37,249 bases of DNA from Peptococcaceae bacterium 1198_IL3148 (GCA_036763105.1 JBAIYS010000019.1:1-37249); one strand, 5' to 3'. Shown: positions 19,722 to 28,982, counted from the first letter of the stretch. Notes: generated by a model not told the origin, from the letters alone. Program-made: numbers and translations.

Positions 19722-20144
19722 TTATTCTCCCTTTTCTTGACCGACAACAGCAGATACAACTTGTAATATCTGATTCAGTCGGTCGATATCACCCTTTAGG
19801 TATAGATAACCAACCAAGCATTCAAAGGCGGTGCTGTGGCGGTATTCCGTTACGCTGGATCCCTTAGGGGTATGGTGGGATTTAGCGTTGCGACCCCTTT
19901 TCACCACCGCCTGTTCCTCCGCAGTCAGTTTATCTTCCAGTGCAAAAAGCACCTTCGCTTGGGTACTGGCCCTAACGTATTTAATGGCCTGCCGATGTAA
20001 CTGGTTTGCCCGCACTATGCCATAGGTCAACAAAAACCGTCTTACAGCCACTTCATATACAGCATCACCTAAATACGCCAAGGCTAACGGCGGCAACAGA
20101 TGGGGATTTGCCATCGGTTGGTCAGAGAAACTGATTTCATTCAT
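19722..20144 (-). CDS. mrnC: Mini-ribonuclease III (23S rRNA maturation)
   Basis: Mini-III is an RNase III-like catalytic domain without a double-stranded RNA-binding domain; in B. subtilis it trims 23S rRNA precursor ends. The 140-residue protein has the signature ALAYLGDAVYEVAVRRFLL (catalytic Asp near residue 26) and AFECLVGYLYLKGD with the second acidic site. The start ATG directly follows the cysS stop codon (TAAATG), with AGGTGG 9 nt upstream in cysS, so translation is probably coupled. Gene order cysS-mrnC is the standard Firmicutes one, with thyX inserted after it here. Confidence 0.95.
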   Translation of the reverse strand: MNEISFSDQPMANPHLLPPLALAYLGDAVYEVAVRRFLLTYGIVRANQLHRQAIKYVRASTQAKVLFALEDKLTAEEQAVVKRGRNAKSHHTPKGSSVTEYRHSTAFECLVGYLYLKGDIDRLNQILQVVSAVVGQEKGE

Positions 20145-21605
20145 TTATTTTTTCCACCTGACACCCTGGGGCGTGTCTTCAAGGGTTATCCCCATTTCCT
20201 TCAGCCGATCTCTAATCACATCAGCGGTGGCCCAATCCTTTTTCTTCCGGGCTTGCTGACGGACATCAATGATAAGTTCAATCAATTTTTCGGTTAAATC
20301 ATCATTGCCTGCGGCATCCGGTTGCAGTAATAGCTTACCAGTGGCCACATCCTCTTTAAATACTCCCAGCACCCGGTTAAACACCACAAAAAGTTCAGCC
20401 GCTTGTTTTAGCAAGTTTAAAGTCTTTGGGGTTTTACCCGGTGGCAAATTACTCAAATAACCATTTACTTCCCTGGCTAGATCAAACCAAATGGCAATGG
20501 CCAGGGCAGTGTTAAAATCATCTTCCATGGCGCTTTCAAAACTTTGTTTAAATTGGTCCAACTTAGCGGAGAATTGATGGTCCAATTCATTTGCGTCGCC
20601 ACTGATTTCCAAGCTGGATAAGCCTTCGCCGAGGAGGCGGTAACTGGTTTTTATCCGTTCTAAGCCCCGTTGGCTGGCGGCCAGCTTTTCGTCGTCAAAA
20701 TCCAGTGGACTGCGGTAATGGGTTGACAGCAAATAAAAGCGAACCACTTCACCGGGGAACTGATTGAGAATATCCCGCACCAAAAAGAAGTTGCCCAAGG
20801 ACTTGGACATTTTTTCTTGATTGACGGTGATAAACCCATTGTGCATCCAATAGTGGGCAAAGGGACTGCCGGTGGCAGCTTCCGATTGAGCAATTTCATT
20901 TTCATGGTGGGGAAAAATCAAGTCAAAGCCACCACCATGGATGTCAAAGCCAGTTCCCAAGTATTTTAAAGCCATGGCAGAGCATTCTATGTGCCAACCG
21001 GGCCGACCTAAGCCCCAAGGGCTTTGCCAACTGGGCTCACCGGGTTTAGCCTTCTTCCACAGGGCAAAATCCATGGGGTGTTTTTTAATTTCATTAACTT
21101 CCACCCGGGCGCCGGCCTGCATTTCATCCAGTGATCGACCGGACAACTTACCATAGTTAGGAAATGCATGGACATCATAAAACACATCCCCAGCCACATC
21201 GTAGGCGTAACCTTTATCAATCAAGGTTTGAATGATATCAATAATTTCAGTGATGTGTTCTGACACCTTGGGGTGATTGTCAGCCCGTTTAACATTCAAA
21301 GCATCGGCATCGGTAAAATACTCGTTAATATAGCGTTGGGCTAAATTTAGCGGGTCATCCCCCTCTTCGTGGGCCCGCTTAATAATTTTGTCATCCACAT
21401 CGGTAAAATTCTGAATGTAAGTAACATCGTAACCCTTATACTGTAAATATCTGCGCACCGTATCAAACACTATCAACGGCCGAGCGTTTCCTAAGTGTAT
21501 GTAGTTATATGTTGTCGGGCCACAAACATACATACTTACTTTACCAGGGTCTCTGGGCGAAAACTGCTCTTTTTTCCTGGTGAGAGTATTATAAAGTTCA
21601 ATCAC
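20145..21605 (-). CDS. cysS: Cysteinyl-tRNA synthetase
   Basis: Class I synthetase charging tRNA-Cys. The 486 residues have the zinc ligand Cys28 (YVCGPT), the HIGH-like YIHLGNAR at 36-42, further zinc ligands in WHIECSAM and [11 protein letters not shown], and KMSKS near residue 268, followed by the anticodon-binding DALR-type helical region. The start is GTG at 21605 with AAGGGGG about 10 nt upstream, overlapping the cysE stop by 8 nt. The cysE-cysS pair couples cysteine synthesis with its use in translation, as in other Firmicutes. Confidence 0.97.
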   Translation of the reverse strand: MIELYNTLTRKKEQFSPRDPGKVSMYVCGPTTYNYIHLGNARPLIVFDTVRRYLQYKGYDVTYIQNFTDVDDKIIKRAHEEGDDPLNLAQRYINEYFTDADALNVKRADNHPKVSEHITEIIDIIQTLIDKGYAYDVAGDVFYDVHAFPNYGKLSGRSLDEMQAGARVEVNEIKKHPMDFALWKKAKPGEPSWQSPWGLGRPGWHIECSAMALKYLGTGFDIHGGGFDLIFPHHENEIAQSEAATGSPFAHYWMHNGFITVNQEKMSKSLGNFFLVRDILNQFPGEVVRFYLLSTHYRSPLDFDDEKLAASQRGLERIKTSYRLLGEGLSSLEISGDANELDHQFSAKLDQFKQSFESAMEDDFNTALAIAIWFDLAREVNGYLSNLPPGKTPKTLNLLKQAAELFVVFNRVLGVFKEDVATGKLLLQPDAAGNDDLTEKLIELIIDVRQQARKKKDWATADVIRDRLKEMGITLEDTPQGVRWKK

Positions 21606-22296
21606 AACTTTGGGCCCCCTTCTTCAGTTCATTCTTCAACATGTGGTTTTCCCGCTCCAGCTCATCCACCCGTTTCTCTAACCGCTGCATGGCCTGGTTT
21701 AAAGCGGTAATCGCATCGGCCACCGGGTCAGGTAGTAGATCGTGACGCAGGTCAATTTCAGGCACCGTTCCCACCCGTTGCCCGTTTCTAACCACAATTT
21801 TTCCCGGAACACCCACAACGGTACAATTGTCCGGAACTGGTTTTAAAACCACCGATCCGGCACCAATCTTAACATTGTCCCCCACGCAAAAGGAACCCAG
21901 CACTTTGGCGCCGGAGCTGATCACCACATTATTGCCAATGGTGGGATGGCGCTTACCCTTTTCTTTCCCGGTACCACCTAAAGTTACCCCTTGATAAATG
22001 GTGACATTGTCCCCCACTTCAGCGGTTTCACCAATTACCACCCCGGCGCCGTGGTCGATAAATAAGCCTTCACCAATTTTGGCGCCCGGGTGAATCTCAA
22101 TGCCGGTAATGAACCGGGAAAATTGGGAAAGCATCCGTGCTGGTAAAAACCATTTTTTCTTATACATCCAGTGGGCTAACCGATGGGTCATAATGGCGTG
22201 TAGCCCTGGATAAGTCAACAAAACTTCCAACGTGCTTTTTACAGCGGGGTCCCGCTCAAATACCACTTGGATTTCTCTCTTTAATCTATTAAACAT
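21598..22296 (-). CDS. cysE: Serine O-acetyltransferase
   Basis: Transfers acetyl from acetyl-CoA to L-serine, the first step of cysteine synthesis. The 232-residue protein has the N-terminal helical domain, then left-handed beta-helix hexapeptide repeats (from [29 protein letters not shown] onwards), with catalytic Asp-His in FIDHG and the [15 protein letters not shown] loop. After [13 protein letters not shown] comes an extra ~60-residue tail with a probable coiled coil ([22 protein letters not shown]) that could affect oligomerisation or partner binding. The ATG follows GGGGAGGTG. It lies 40 nt after gltX. Confidence 0.95.
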   Translation of the reverse strand: MFNRLKREIQVVFERDPAVKSTLEVLLTYPGLHAIMTHRLAHWMYKKKWFLPARMLSQFSRFITGIEIHPGAKIGEGLFIDHGAGVVIGETAEVGDNVTIYQGVTLGGTGKEKGKRHPTIGNNVVISSGAKVLGSFCVGDNVKIGAGSVVLKPVPDNCTVVGVPGKIVVRNGQRVGTVPEIDLRHDLLPDPVADAITALNQAMQRLEKRVDELERENHMLKNELKKGAQSCD

Positions 22297-22336
22297 CGGG
22301 GTTCACCTCCCCAGCAATACATCATAATAACGTTTA

Positions 22337-23797
22337 TTATTTTAACTTGCCTTCTAAAACAGTATTCAATCTGGCCACCGTTCGGTTGATGCCCAGTATC
22401 GGTATAATTTGATATAATTCCGGACCGTGGGTTTGTCCGGTTAATGCTACCCGCAAGGTCATATAAACCTTTTTACCACCAAAACCAAGTTCCTTAGTTA
22501 ATTCTTTTAGCATTCCCTTAACAATGGTTTCGGTTAATTCACTGCTGCTCAGTATTTTTTGTTTCATGGCATGCAAAACCTGGGGCACTTCCTCGATGGT
22601 CAGTGCTTCCTTGGCGGTTTGATCTTCTAATTTCACCTCATCAGCAAAGAAGATCTCCACATGGTTGACGATTTCAGATAAGTTATTAACATATTTTCTG
22701 GTGGCATCAACAATTTGTTTGGCCAACTTTATGTCTTCCGGAGCCAGTTCCGTTGGCATATAACCTGCCTGCTGCAAATACGGCAAAGCCATGTTGGTGA
22801 CATAATCCAAATCGCTGTTGCGAATATAAACCCCATTTAAGTAGTTTAACTTGTCTAAATCAAATACCGCCGGGCTCTTAGACACCTTATCCAACGAAAA
22901 TAAGTTCTTCAATTCATCCAGCGACATAACTTCTTCTTCTCCCCCGGGTGACCAACCTAAAAGGGCTAAAAAGTTTACCAATGCCTCTGGCAGATAACCC
23001 AAGTTTTGATACTGTTCAATGGATGTGGCTCCATGACGCTTGGACATTTTACTGCGGTCTTTGCCCAAGATTAACGAAACATGAGCAAAGGTGGGTTTTT
23101 GCCAACCCAAAGCATCATATATTAAAATTTGTCTGGGGGTGTTGGAAAGATGTTCCTCGGCCCGCACCACATGGGTAATGTTCATATCGTGGTCATCCAC
23201 CACCACCGCAAAATTATAGGTGGGGATGTTATCGGATTTCATGATAATAAAATCGCCAATGCCGTTACTTTCAAACTCTACCTGCCCCCGCACCTCATCA
23301 TTAATGGTGATAATCTGATCCTGGGGCACTTTAAATCTCAGCACCGGTTTACGGCCTTCGGCCTCAAATTTAGCTTTGTCTTCAGGACAAAGATTGCGAC
23401 AACGGCCTAAATACCGGGGCAGTTCTCCCTTAGCCATTAAAGCTTCCCGCTCGGCTGCCAATTCTTCTTCACTGCAATAACAGTAATAGGCATGCCCTTC
23501 ATCCACCAGTCTTTGGGCTAATTCACGATACTTGGGCAAACGTTCTGTCTGTCGATATGGGGCGTTGGGACCACCTACTTGGATTCCTTCATCCCAATCC
23601 ATACCCAGCCATTTAAGGGCACCCAAAATATTTTCTTCCGATTCACGGCTGGAACGCTCTAAATCTGTGTCCTCTATCCGTACAATAAACTGCCCACCAT
23701 GATGGCGTGCATAAAGCCAGTTAAATAGAGCGGAACGCGCTCCACCAATATGTAATGGCCCCGTAGGACTTGGGGCAAAACGAACCCGAACAGTCAA
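22337..23797 (-). CDS. gltX: Glutamyl-tRNA synthetase
   Basis: Class I synthetase charging tRNA-Glu, and in many Firmicutes also tRNA-Gln when GlnRS is absent. The 486 residues include the HIGH region [15 protein letters not shown] at 7-21, the SWIM-like central part, and KMSKRHGA near residue 250. An ATG six codons upstream lies inside the sequence GGAGGAGG that is the natural Shine-Dalgarno for TTG 23797 (8-nt spacing), so I use TTG. Cysteines CRNLCPEDK and CYCSEEE may form the zinc site. It follows glnS after 342 nt and leads into cysE-cysS. No T-box leader was seen. Confidence 0.95.
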   Translation of the reverse strand: MTVRVRFAPSPTGPLHIGGARSALFNWLYARHHGGQFIVRIEDTDLERSSRESEENILGALKWLGMDWDEGIQVGGPNAPYRQTERLPKYRELAQRLVDEGHAYYCYCSEEELAAEREALMAKGELPRYLGRCRNLCPEDKAKFEAEGRKPVLRFKVPQDQIITINDEVRGQVEFESNGIGDFIIMKSDNIPTYNFAVVVDDHDMNITHVVRAEEHLSNTPRQILIYDALGWQKPTFAHVSLILGKDRSKMSKRHGATSIEQYQNLGYLPEALVNFLALLGWSPGGEEEVMSLDELKNLFSLDKVSKSPAVFDLDKLNYLNGVYIRNSDLDYVTNMALPYLQQAGYMPTELAPEDIKLAKQIVDATRKYVNNLSEIVNHVEIFFADEVKLEDQTAKEALTIEEVPQVLHAMKQKILSSSELTETIVKGMLKELTKELGFGGKKVYMTLRVALTGQTHGPELYQIIPILGINRTVARLNTVLEGKLK

Positions 23798-23845
23798 AAA
23801 AGCTTCCTCCTCCATACTTAAAATTTGTTAGATCTCTAGTTGGAT

Positions 23846-23875
23846 ATTATACCACCTTTAGGCAAGGAGACACAA
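23846..23875 (-). promoter_or_regulatory. Candidate promoter of gltX-cysE-cysS operon
   Basis: A perfect TATAAT (23846-23851) lies about 50 nt before the gltX start on the minus strand. TTGTGT (23870-23875), 18 nt upstream, is a weak -35. Confidence 0.6.
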
Positions 23876-24062
23876 CTTATTGCAATGTCATCACTATTTG
23901 CCAGCGTAGGTGGACTAAGAATGCATTGCTTCATGAACCTAGGTTACTTTAGCGGGTCGGCGTGGAAACCACCCCCTACCACAAAGGAGGCTGTTGGCGG
24001 CAATTCATGCCTGCCGGAATCAGGCATCGACGTCTTAACAATAAAAGTGTTCTCACTAAAAG
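23876..24062. other. Intergenic stretch with a degraded repeat module
   Basis: No gene is supported. Positions 23936-23978 resemble 29555-29597 inside the element downstream of disA (shared core GCGGGTCGGCG and GGAAAC). AAAGGAGGCTGTTG at 23983-23996 resembles the terminal repeat AAAGAGGCTGTTG of that element. A 7-bp hairpin ATGCCTG/CAGGCAT is at 24007-24027. It looks like the remains of the same repeat family. Confidence 0.5.
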
Positions 24063-24091
24063 AGCCCCCTTCCGTCACAGGAAGGGGGCTT
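24056..24091 (-). terminator. Terminator after glnS
   Basis: A perfect 11-bp stem AGCCCCCTTCC (24063-24073) / GGAAGGGGGCT (24080-24090) with a 6-nt loop, followed on the minus strand by CTTTTAG. It lies about 50 nt after the glnS stop codon. Confidence 0.88.
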
Positions 24092-24139
24092 CAACAGCCA
24101 AATAAATTCTAACGGAAAATCATTTTAAGGTATTTACCA

Positions 24140-25816
24140 CTACTTCTTCTGCATTTTTGCCCAGGAATCCTTTAATGACACTATCCGGTTAAATACTGGC
24201 AATTCACTGGTGGTGTCTGGGTCAACACTGAAATATCCCTGTCTAAGGAACTGGAACCGCTGGCCAACTTTAGCCTCCGCCAAACAAGGTTCCACAAAGG
24301 ACGACAATACTTCTAACGAGTTTGGATTTAAGTTTTGTTTAAAATCTACACCCTTTTCGTCCTCCGGATTTTCCTTTACAAAAAGATGATCATACAAACG
24401 CACTTCAGCCTTTACCGCATGGGATGCAGAAACCCAATGCAGTGTACCTTTAACCTTCTTGCCCGAGGTATCACTGCCACTGCGGGTTGTGGGGTCATAG
24501 GTACAACGAAGTTCAATAATCTCGCCCGTTGTTTCATCTTTAATCACTTGCTCGCATTTAATAATATAAGCGTGTTTTAATCTCACTTCCCGACCGGGCG
24601 CCAGCCGGAAGAATTTCTTGGGCGGATCCTCCATAAAGTCATCTTGTTCAATATAGACAACCTGGGAGAAGGGCATTTTACGGCTGCCCAATTCGGAATT
24701 TTCTTGGTTGTTGGCCGCATCCATCCATTCCACTTGATCTGCAGGATAGTTTTCTATCACCACTTTTAACGGGCGCAACACCGCCATCAACCGCGGGGTT
24801 TTAAAAATTAAATCCTCACGGATGCAGTGTTCCAACAGCGCTATATCTACCGTGCTCACCGCCTTAGCCACGCCAATGCGCTCACAGAAGTCCCGAATTG
24901 CTTCGGGAGTATAACCACGGCGCCGCAGACCAGAGATGGTTGGCATTCGGGGGTCATCCCAACCCTTGACATAGCCCTCCTCCACCAATTGACGGAGTTT
25001 GCGTTTACTCATCACAGTATGGCTAAGGTTGAGACGGGCAAATTCAATTTGCTGGGGCTTTGATGGTAGCCCTCCATCCACGTTATTGACCACCCATTCA
25101 TAAAGTGGTCGGTGATCTTCAAATTCACAGGTACAGATGGAGTGGGTAATTCCCTCGATGGCATCCGAAAGGGGGTGAGCAAAATCATACATCGGATAAA
25201 TGCTCCACTTGTCCCCGGTGCGGTGATGTTTTGCCTTTTGAATTCGGTAAATCACCGGGTCACGCATATTCAAATTGGGAGAAGCCATATCAATTTTAGC
25301 CCGCAGCACCCGGGAACCATCAGCAAACTCTCCCGCCTTCATCCGCTCAAAGAGATCCAGATTCTCTTCAATGGTGCGGTTGCGATAGGGACTTTCTTTG
25401 CCCGGTGCTGTTAAAGTGCCACGATATTCCCGTATTTCTTCCGCACTTAAATCGTCCACATAAGCTTTTCCGGCCTTGATTAGTTGAACAGCGTAATTAT
25501 ACAGGCTATCAAAATAATCCGAAGCATAGTAAAGCCTATCGTCCCAGTCATAACCCAGCCATTTAACATCCTCTTGAATGGATTCAACGTATTCCACATC
25601 TTCTTTACTGGGGTTAGTATCATCAAATCTTAAATTGCAAAGGCCTTTATATTCCAGCGCTAAACCAAAGTTCAAGCAAATTGATTTAGCATGTCCAATA
25701 TGTAAATAACCGTTTGGTTCCGGTGGAAAACGGGTATGCACTTCACCGTTGTTTTTCCCCGCTTTGAGATCATTATCAATTATATCATGAATAAAACTGG
25801 TAAATTTGTTGTTCAT
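24140..25816 (-). CDS. glnS: Glutaminyl-tRNA synthetase
   Basis: Class I synthetase that charges tRNA-Gln directly with glutamine. The 558 residues have the GlnRS form of the HIGH motif ([17 protein letters not shown], 30-45), [29 protein letters not shown] and MSKRKL, followed by the two beta-barrel anticodon-binding domains ending in [11 protein letters not shown]. This is GlnRS and not a second GluRS, since GluRS has PSPTG at the first motif. Most Firmicutes lack GlnRS and use GatCAB amidation, so this gene points to a lateral origin. AAGGGAG precedes the ATG. It lies alone between ispF and gltX and has its own terminator. Confidence 0.96.
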   Translation of the reverse strand: MNNKFTSFIHDIIDNDLKAGKNNGEVHTRFPPEPNGYLHIGHAKSICLNFGLALEYKGLCNLRFDDTNPSKEDVEYVESIQEDVKWLGYDWDDRLYYASDYFDSLYNYAVQLIKAGKAYVDDLSAEEIREYRGTLTAPGKESPYRNRTIEENLDLFERMKAGEFADGSRVLRAKIDMASPNLNMRDPVIYRIQKAKHHRTGDKWSIYPMYDFAHPLSDAIEGITHSICTCEFEDHRPLYEWVVNNVDGGLPSKPQQIEFARLNLSHTVMSKRKLRQLVEEGYVKGWDDPRMPTISGLRRRGYTPEAIRDFCERIGVAKAVSTVDIALLEHCIREDLIFKTPRLMAVLRPLKVVIENYPADQVEWMDAANNQENSELGSRKMPFSQVVYIEQDDFMEDPPKKFFRLAPGREVRLKHAYIIKCEQVIKDETTGEIIELRCTYDPTTRSGSDTSGKKVKGTLHWVSASHAVKAEVRLYDHLFVKENPEDEKGVDFKQNLNPNSLEVLSSFVEPCLAEAKVGQRFQFLRQGYFSVDPDTTSELPVFNRIVSLKDSWAKMQKK

Positions 25817-25837
25817 GAACCATGACTCCCTTATCTA

Positions 25838-25867
25838 TTTTGTGAAAACTGAAAACCCGTCACAAAA
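25838..25867 (-). promoter_or_regulatory. Inverted repeat in the glnS leader
   Basis: TTTTGTGA (25838-25845) and TCACAAAA (25860-25867) form a perfect 8-bp inverted repeat with a 14-nt spacer, just upstream of the glnS Shine-Dalgarno. It could be an RNA hairpin or an operator; a promoter is not clear (TTGCTT about 19 nt before GATAAT is weak). Confidence 0.4.
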
Positions 25868-25922
25868 TGTCTACTTTCCACATATTATCCAAAAACCCTT
25901 TTTCTTATAAGCAAAATCTTGA

Positions 25923-26396
25923 TTAAGCCCTAAGGATGGTGCAAACGGCATAGGCCCCAATGCCTTCTCCGCGGCCGGCAAAGCCCAAATGTTCAGTGGT
26001 GGTTGCCTTCACATTGACAGCACCGGGTTCCACCTGCAGCGCATTGGCTATGTTTTGTTGCATCAGATTAATATGGGGTGCCATTTTTGGCGCTTGGGCC
26101 ACCACCACGGCATCCAAGTTGTTCAAAACATAGCCCGCCGAAAGGATGATGTCTTTAACCTCTTGCAATAACAGCATACTGGAAATACCTTTGTACCGTA
26201 CATCGGTATCGGGGAAATGTCGGCCAATATCCCCCTCACCGGCAGCACCTAACATCGCATCCATAATGGCGTGAGTTAACACATCGGCATCGGAATGGCC
26301 CGCCAGTCCCAGGTGATAGGGGATATTTACCCCGCCTATAATCAGCGGTCGGTCAGTCACTAATTTATGTACATCATAACCAATACCTACTCGCAC
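25923..26396 (-). CDS. ispF: 2-C-methyl-D-erythritol 2,4-cyclodiphosphate synthase
   Basis: Catalyses cyclisation of CDP-methylerythritol 2-phosphate to MEcPP with loss of CMP in the MEP isoprenoid pathway. The 157 residues contain the metal ligands Asp8 and His10 (GYDVHK) and His42, the HSDADVLTHAIMDAMLGAAGEGDIGRHFPDTD signature, and the C-terminal TTEHLGFAGRGEGIGAYA. The start is GTG with AAGGAGG 8 nt upstream. It overlaps ispD by 10 nt, so the two consecutive MEP enzymes are likely translationally coupled. Confidence 0.97.
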   Translation of the reverse strand: MRVGIGYDVHKLVTDRPLIIGGVNIPYHLGLAGHSDADVLTHAIMDAMLGAAGEGDIGRHFPDTDVRYKGISSMLLLQEVKDIILSAGYVLNNLDAVVVAQAPKMAPHINLMQQNIANALQVEPGAVNVKATTTEHLGFAGRGEGIGAYAVCTILRA

Positions 26397-27094
26397 TGTT
26401 CCCGCCTCCTTTGGAGAATAGATTCAGCCAACAGCATGTCTTCCGGTGTGGTAATTTTAATATTTTCGTAATTCCCCGGCACAATATAAACACTATGCCC
26501 TAAATATTCCACCAAAGAAGCATCATCTGTGCCCAAAAAATCATTTTCTTTTGCATGTTGATAGGCACGCAAAAGCAACCGATAATTAAAAACCTGGGGG
26601 GTTTGGACCTGCCATAGCCTTTCCCGGGGCGGCGTGCTGACTACTCTACTCTGACCATCAATAACCTTAATGGTGTCCTTGGCCGGCACCGCCACCACCA
26701 CGGCCGCTTTGTCCAACGCTGCCTCCGCCGCTTTAGAAAGTATTTCCTCAGTAATTAGCGGCCTGGCTCCATCATGCACCATCACAATGTCCTCATCTTG
26801 GGCAGCAAGGGCCAACAAACCATTATAAACTGAGTGCTGGCGGTGATTCCCTCCGGGAACCACCACCAGCACTTTATTAAAGCCATAGCGTTCTACAATT
26901 TGCTGGCGGCACCATTCAACTTCCTGCTCACCCACCACCAACACCACTCCGCTAATTGTCGGTGATTTTTCAAAGATTTTTAATGTGTGTGCCAACACTG
27001 GCCAGCCATCAAGCTGTAGATACTGTTTCTTTGTTTTAGCACCCATCCTACTGCCGGTGCCGGCAGCAGGGATTACCGCGTATGTATTAGCCAA
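26387..27094 (-). CDS. ispD: 2-C-methyl-D-erythritol 4-phosphate cytidylyltransferase
   Basis: Joins CTP and methylerythritol 4-phosphate to give CDP-ME in the MEP pathway. The 235 residues begin with the nucleotide-binding loop IPAAGTGSRMGAKTKKQYLQL, followed by VMVHDGARPLI and WQVQTPQVF, all typical of IspD. I prefer TTG 27094 as start: GAGGTG lies 7 nt before it, while the upstream in-frame ATG at 27100 directly abuts that sequence. It overlaps the yacL stop by 8 nt. Confidence 0.95.
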   Translation of the reverse strand: MANTYAVIPAAGTGSRMGAKTKKQYLQLDGWPVLAHTLKIFEKSPTISGVVLVVGEQEVEWCRQQIVERYGFNKVLVVVPGGNHRQHSVYNGLLALAAQDEDIVMVHDGARPLITEEILSKAAEAALDKAAVVVAVPAKDTIKVIDGQSRVVSTPPRERLWQVQTPQVFNYRLLLRAYQHAKENDFLGTDDASLVEYLGHSVYIVPGNYENIKITTPEDMLLAESILQRRREQCE

Positions 27095-28229
27095 CGGCAT
27101 TCACCTCATTATTATGGTCAGATTCTGCCCGACGATCGCCGTTTTTAGGTTTAGCAAAAATCATCCTGCCTGCCGCGGTCTGCAATACGCTGGTTACTAA
27201 GACAGTGATAGCTTGCCCCATATGACGTCTGCCGCCATCCACCACTATCATGGTGCCATCATCTAAGTAAGCAAGGCCTTGACCCATTTCCTTGCCTTCT
27301 TTAACCACCTGCACCACCATTTCTTCCCCGGGTAGCACCACCGGTTTTACCGCGTTGGCCAATTCATTAATGTTGAGCACTTTAACACCATGCAACTCAG
27401 CCACTTTGTTTAGGTTAAAGTCATTGGTTAAAATTTTTGCCCCTAGTTTTTCTGACAGTTTCACTAATTTAGCATCAACTTCCGCAATATCATCTAAACT
27501 GCGCACATTTTCATATATCTGCACCTTAATATCCGGAATATTTTTACGCATATGATTTAAAATATCCAGCCCCCGGCGACCACGGTTACGCTTTAACAGG
27601 TCTGCCGAATCAGCTATGTGACGGAGCTCATCCACAACAAAGGTTGGTACCAATAAAACCCCTTCAATAAAGCCACTCTCACAAAGTTCAGAAATCCGAC
27701 CATCAATGATGACACTGGTATCTAGAACCTTAACGGTGCCACCACCCTTGGCATCGCCTTTAATGGCTTTATCTTTACCAAAGGGCATAAAGTTAGATAC
27801 TAAGGTTAACAATTCTTCCCGTTTTTTTATTCCCACCGAAAGACCTAAATAACCCAGTAATATCGTGCTAAGTAACCAAATCCCTTTACCCAGCGGGCCC
27901 ATAAAGGCCAAAATAGAACCCAATAGATTAGCTATTATAAGTCCAAATATTAAACCTACCGCCCCCATCACCAAGTCTGAAGTGGGGGTTTTTGCTAAGT
28001 ATTGGTCAATATAGGCGGTTATACGCAAAGACACCTTAATGATTAGCGGAGATAAAAACACTCCAATTAATGCCCCTGCTATTGTAGTTAAAACTATAAG
28101 TCCAATTTTTAATTGCGGTATTTTTTCTGATAAGGCTATTAAATCATGAGAATGGATATACAAGCCTATGTAAAATCCCAAAGCCGCAAACAACAACACC
28201 AACATGCCACGAATAGACTTTTTTATCAA
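27087..28229 (-). CDS. yacL: Membrane PIN-TRAM domain protein (YacL family)
   Basis: YacL-type protein conserved beside ispD in Firmicutes. About the first 145 residues hold four probable membrane helices (near residues 10-25, 43-65, 87-115 and 120-135). A PIN nuclease-like domain follows (VLDTSVIIDGRISEL with its Asp, VVDELRHIADSAD, ILTNDFNL) and then a C-terminal TRAM RNA-binding domain (EMVVQVVKEGKEMGQGLAYLDDGTMIVVDGGRRHMGQ). The best start is TTG 28229 (380 residues), with AAGGAGGTG 9 nt upstream; GTG 28241 lies inside that sequence. It has its own promoter. Substrate and role are not firmly known; it is likely an RNase at the membrane. Confidence 0.88.
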   Translation of the reverse strand: MIKKSIRGMLVLLFAALGFYIGLYIHSHDLIALSEKIPQLKIGLIVLTTIAGALIGVFLSPLIIKVSLRITAYIDQYLAKTPTSDLVMGAVGLIFGLIIANLLGSILAFMGPLGKGIWLLSTILLGYLGLSVGIKKREELLTLVSNFMPFGKDKAIKGDAKGGGTVKVLDTSVIIDGRISELCESGFIEGVLLVPTFVVDELRHIADSADLLKRNRGRRGLDILNHMRKNIPDIKVQIYENVRSLDDIAEVDAKLVKLSEKLGAKILTNDFNLNKVAELHGVKVLNINELANAVKPVVLPGEEMVVQVVKEGKEMGQGLAYLDDGTMIVVDGGRRHMGQAITVLVTSVLQTAAGRMIFAKPKNGDRRAESDHNNEVNAVG

Positions 28230-28282
28230 TATCGCTTTCACCTCCTTTACGATAATAATATTGTTACTATTTTATACTGTAC

Positions 28283-28312
28283 ATTATAGAGAATTATCCA
28301 TCACTAATTCAA
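28283..28312 (-). promoter_or_regulatory. Sigma-A promoter of yacL-ispD-ispF
   Basis: TTGAAT (28307-28312) and a perfect TATAAT (28283-28288) on the minus strand, separated by 18 nt, about 55 nt before the yacL start and after the carD terminator. Confidence 0.75.
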
Positions 28313-28349
28313 TCGTTTAGCGAAAAAAACCTGCAATAAAATTATAAGA

Positions 28350-28385
28350 GTAAAATAAAATACGTCAGAATAATGCTCTGACGTA
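28350..28385 (-). terminator. Terminator after carD
   Basis: A perfect 9-bp stem TACGTCAGA (28361-28369) / TCTGACGTA (28377-28385) with a 7-nt loop and an ATTTTATTTT tail on the minus strand, 4 nt after the carD stop codon. Confidence 0.88.
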
Positions 28386-28389
28386 AAAT

Positions 28390-28869
28390 TTAGGCTAAGG
28401 CTTTCTCAATTAGCAGTTGGGCTTTTTCTTCTTCTACCTCAGTCGCCAAAACCAATTCACTTAACAATATTTGCCGGGCACTCTCTAACATTTTCCGTTC
28501 ACCGGAAGAAAGCCCTTTTTCTTTATCTCTTTTAAATAAATTCCGCACAACTTCAGCCACTTTATAGATATCACCGCTTTTAATCATTTCTAAGTTAGCC
28601 CGATATCTACGGTTCCAGTTACCTGTTGCTGGCACAGAATCTTGTTTCAGTATGTTCATTACCTGTTGCACTCCGGCATCGTCTATCACTTCGCGCAATC
28701 CTGTGCTGTTGCTACCATTGCTGATTGGGATCATTACCTTCATATCACCCACAGGAAGCCGCAATATATAGTAATTGCGTTTCTCACCCAGCACTTCCTT
28801 CTCCTCAATAGCTTCAATTACACCTGCGCCATGCATAGGGTAAACCACTTTGTCCCCAATATTGTACAA
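28390..28869 (-). CDS. carD: CarD/CdnL-family RNA polymerase-binding regulator
   Basis: CarD/CdnL proteins bind the RNA polymerase beta subunit and stabilise open complexes, notably at rRNA promoters in mycobacteria and Myxococcus. The 159 residues start YNIGDKVVYPMHGAGVIEAIEEKE, the Tudor-like polymerase-interacting domain, followed by an all-helical domain with WNRRYRANLEMI (the Trp-Arg region that contacts promoter DNA in the family). I start at TTG 28869 because AAAGGGGGA lies 6 nt upstream and because promoter P2 would begin transcription near 28890, below an ATG at 28896. Two promoters and a terminator make it a single-gene unit. Confidence 0.92.
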   Translation of the reverse strand: MYNIGDKVVYPMHGAGVIEAIEEKEVLGEKRNYYILRLPVGDMKVMIPISNGSNSTGLREVIDDAGVQQVMNILKQDSVPATGNWNRRYRANLEMIKSGDIYKVAEVVRNLFKRDKEKGLSSGERKMLESARQILLSELVLATEVEEEKAQLLIEKALA

Positions 28870-28896
28870 GGCCGCTCCCCCTTTCATTTCAACCAT

Positions 28897-28925
28897 AGTA
28901 TATCACAAATTAGCACCGTTGTCAA
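28897..28925 (-). promoter_or_regulatory. carD promoter P2 (proximal)
   Basis: TTGACA (28920-28925) and TATACT (28897-28902) on the minus strand, 17 nt apart. The predicted start is about 20 nt before TTG 28869, leaving just room for the Shine-Dalgarno. Confidence 0.8.
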
Positions 28926-28937
28926 AATAAGTTTATA

Positions 28938-28967
28938 ATTATAGCACAGCGTTGTGAATAGTGTCAA
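28938..28967 (-). promoter_or_regulatory. carD promoter P1 (distal, perfect consensus hexamers)
   Basis: TTGACA (28962-28967) and TATAAT (28938-28943) on the minus strand, 18 nt apart. It is divergent from the plus-strand promoter at 28991-29020, whose operator begins 16 nt away. Confidence 0.85.
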
Positions 28968-28982
28968 TATAAAATTTAAACT

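Noticed and set aside
22337-23797. gltX as a second GlnRS or glnS as a duplicated GluRS
   Set aside because: The first motifs differ as expected: [11 protein letters not shown] for GluRS and [12 protein letters not shown] for GlnRS.
23840-24112. 90-codon plus-strand open frame between gltX and glnS
   Set aside because: No ribosome-binding site or recognisable protein; it covers a promoter, a repeat module and a terminator.
23798-24139. T-box riboswitch before gltX-cysE-cysS
   Set aside because: No T-box core sequence (AGGGTGG-ACCGCG type) or specifier-loop arrangement is visible on the minus strand.
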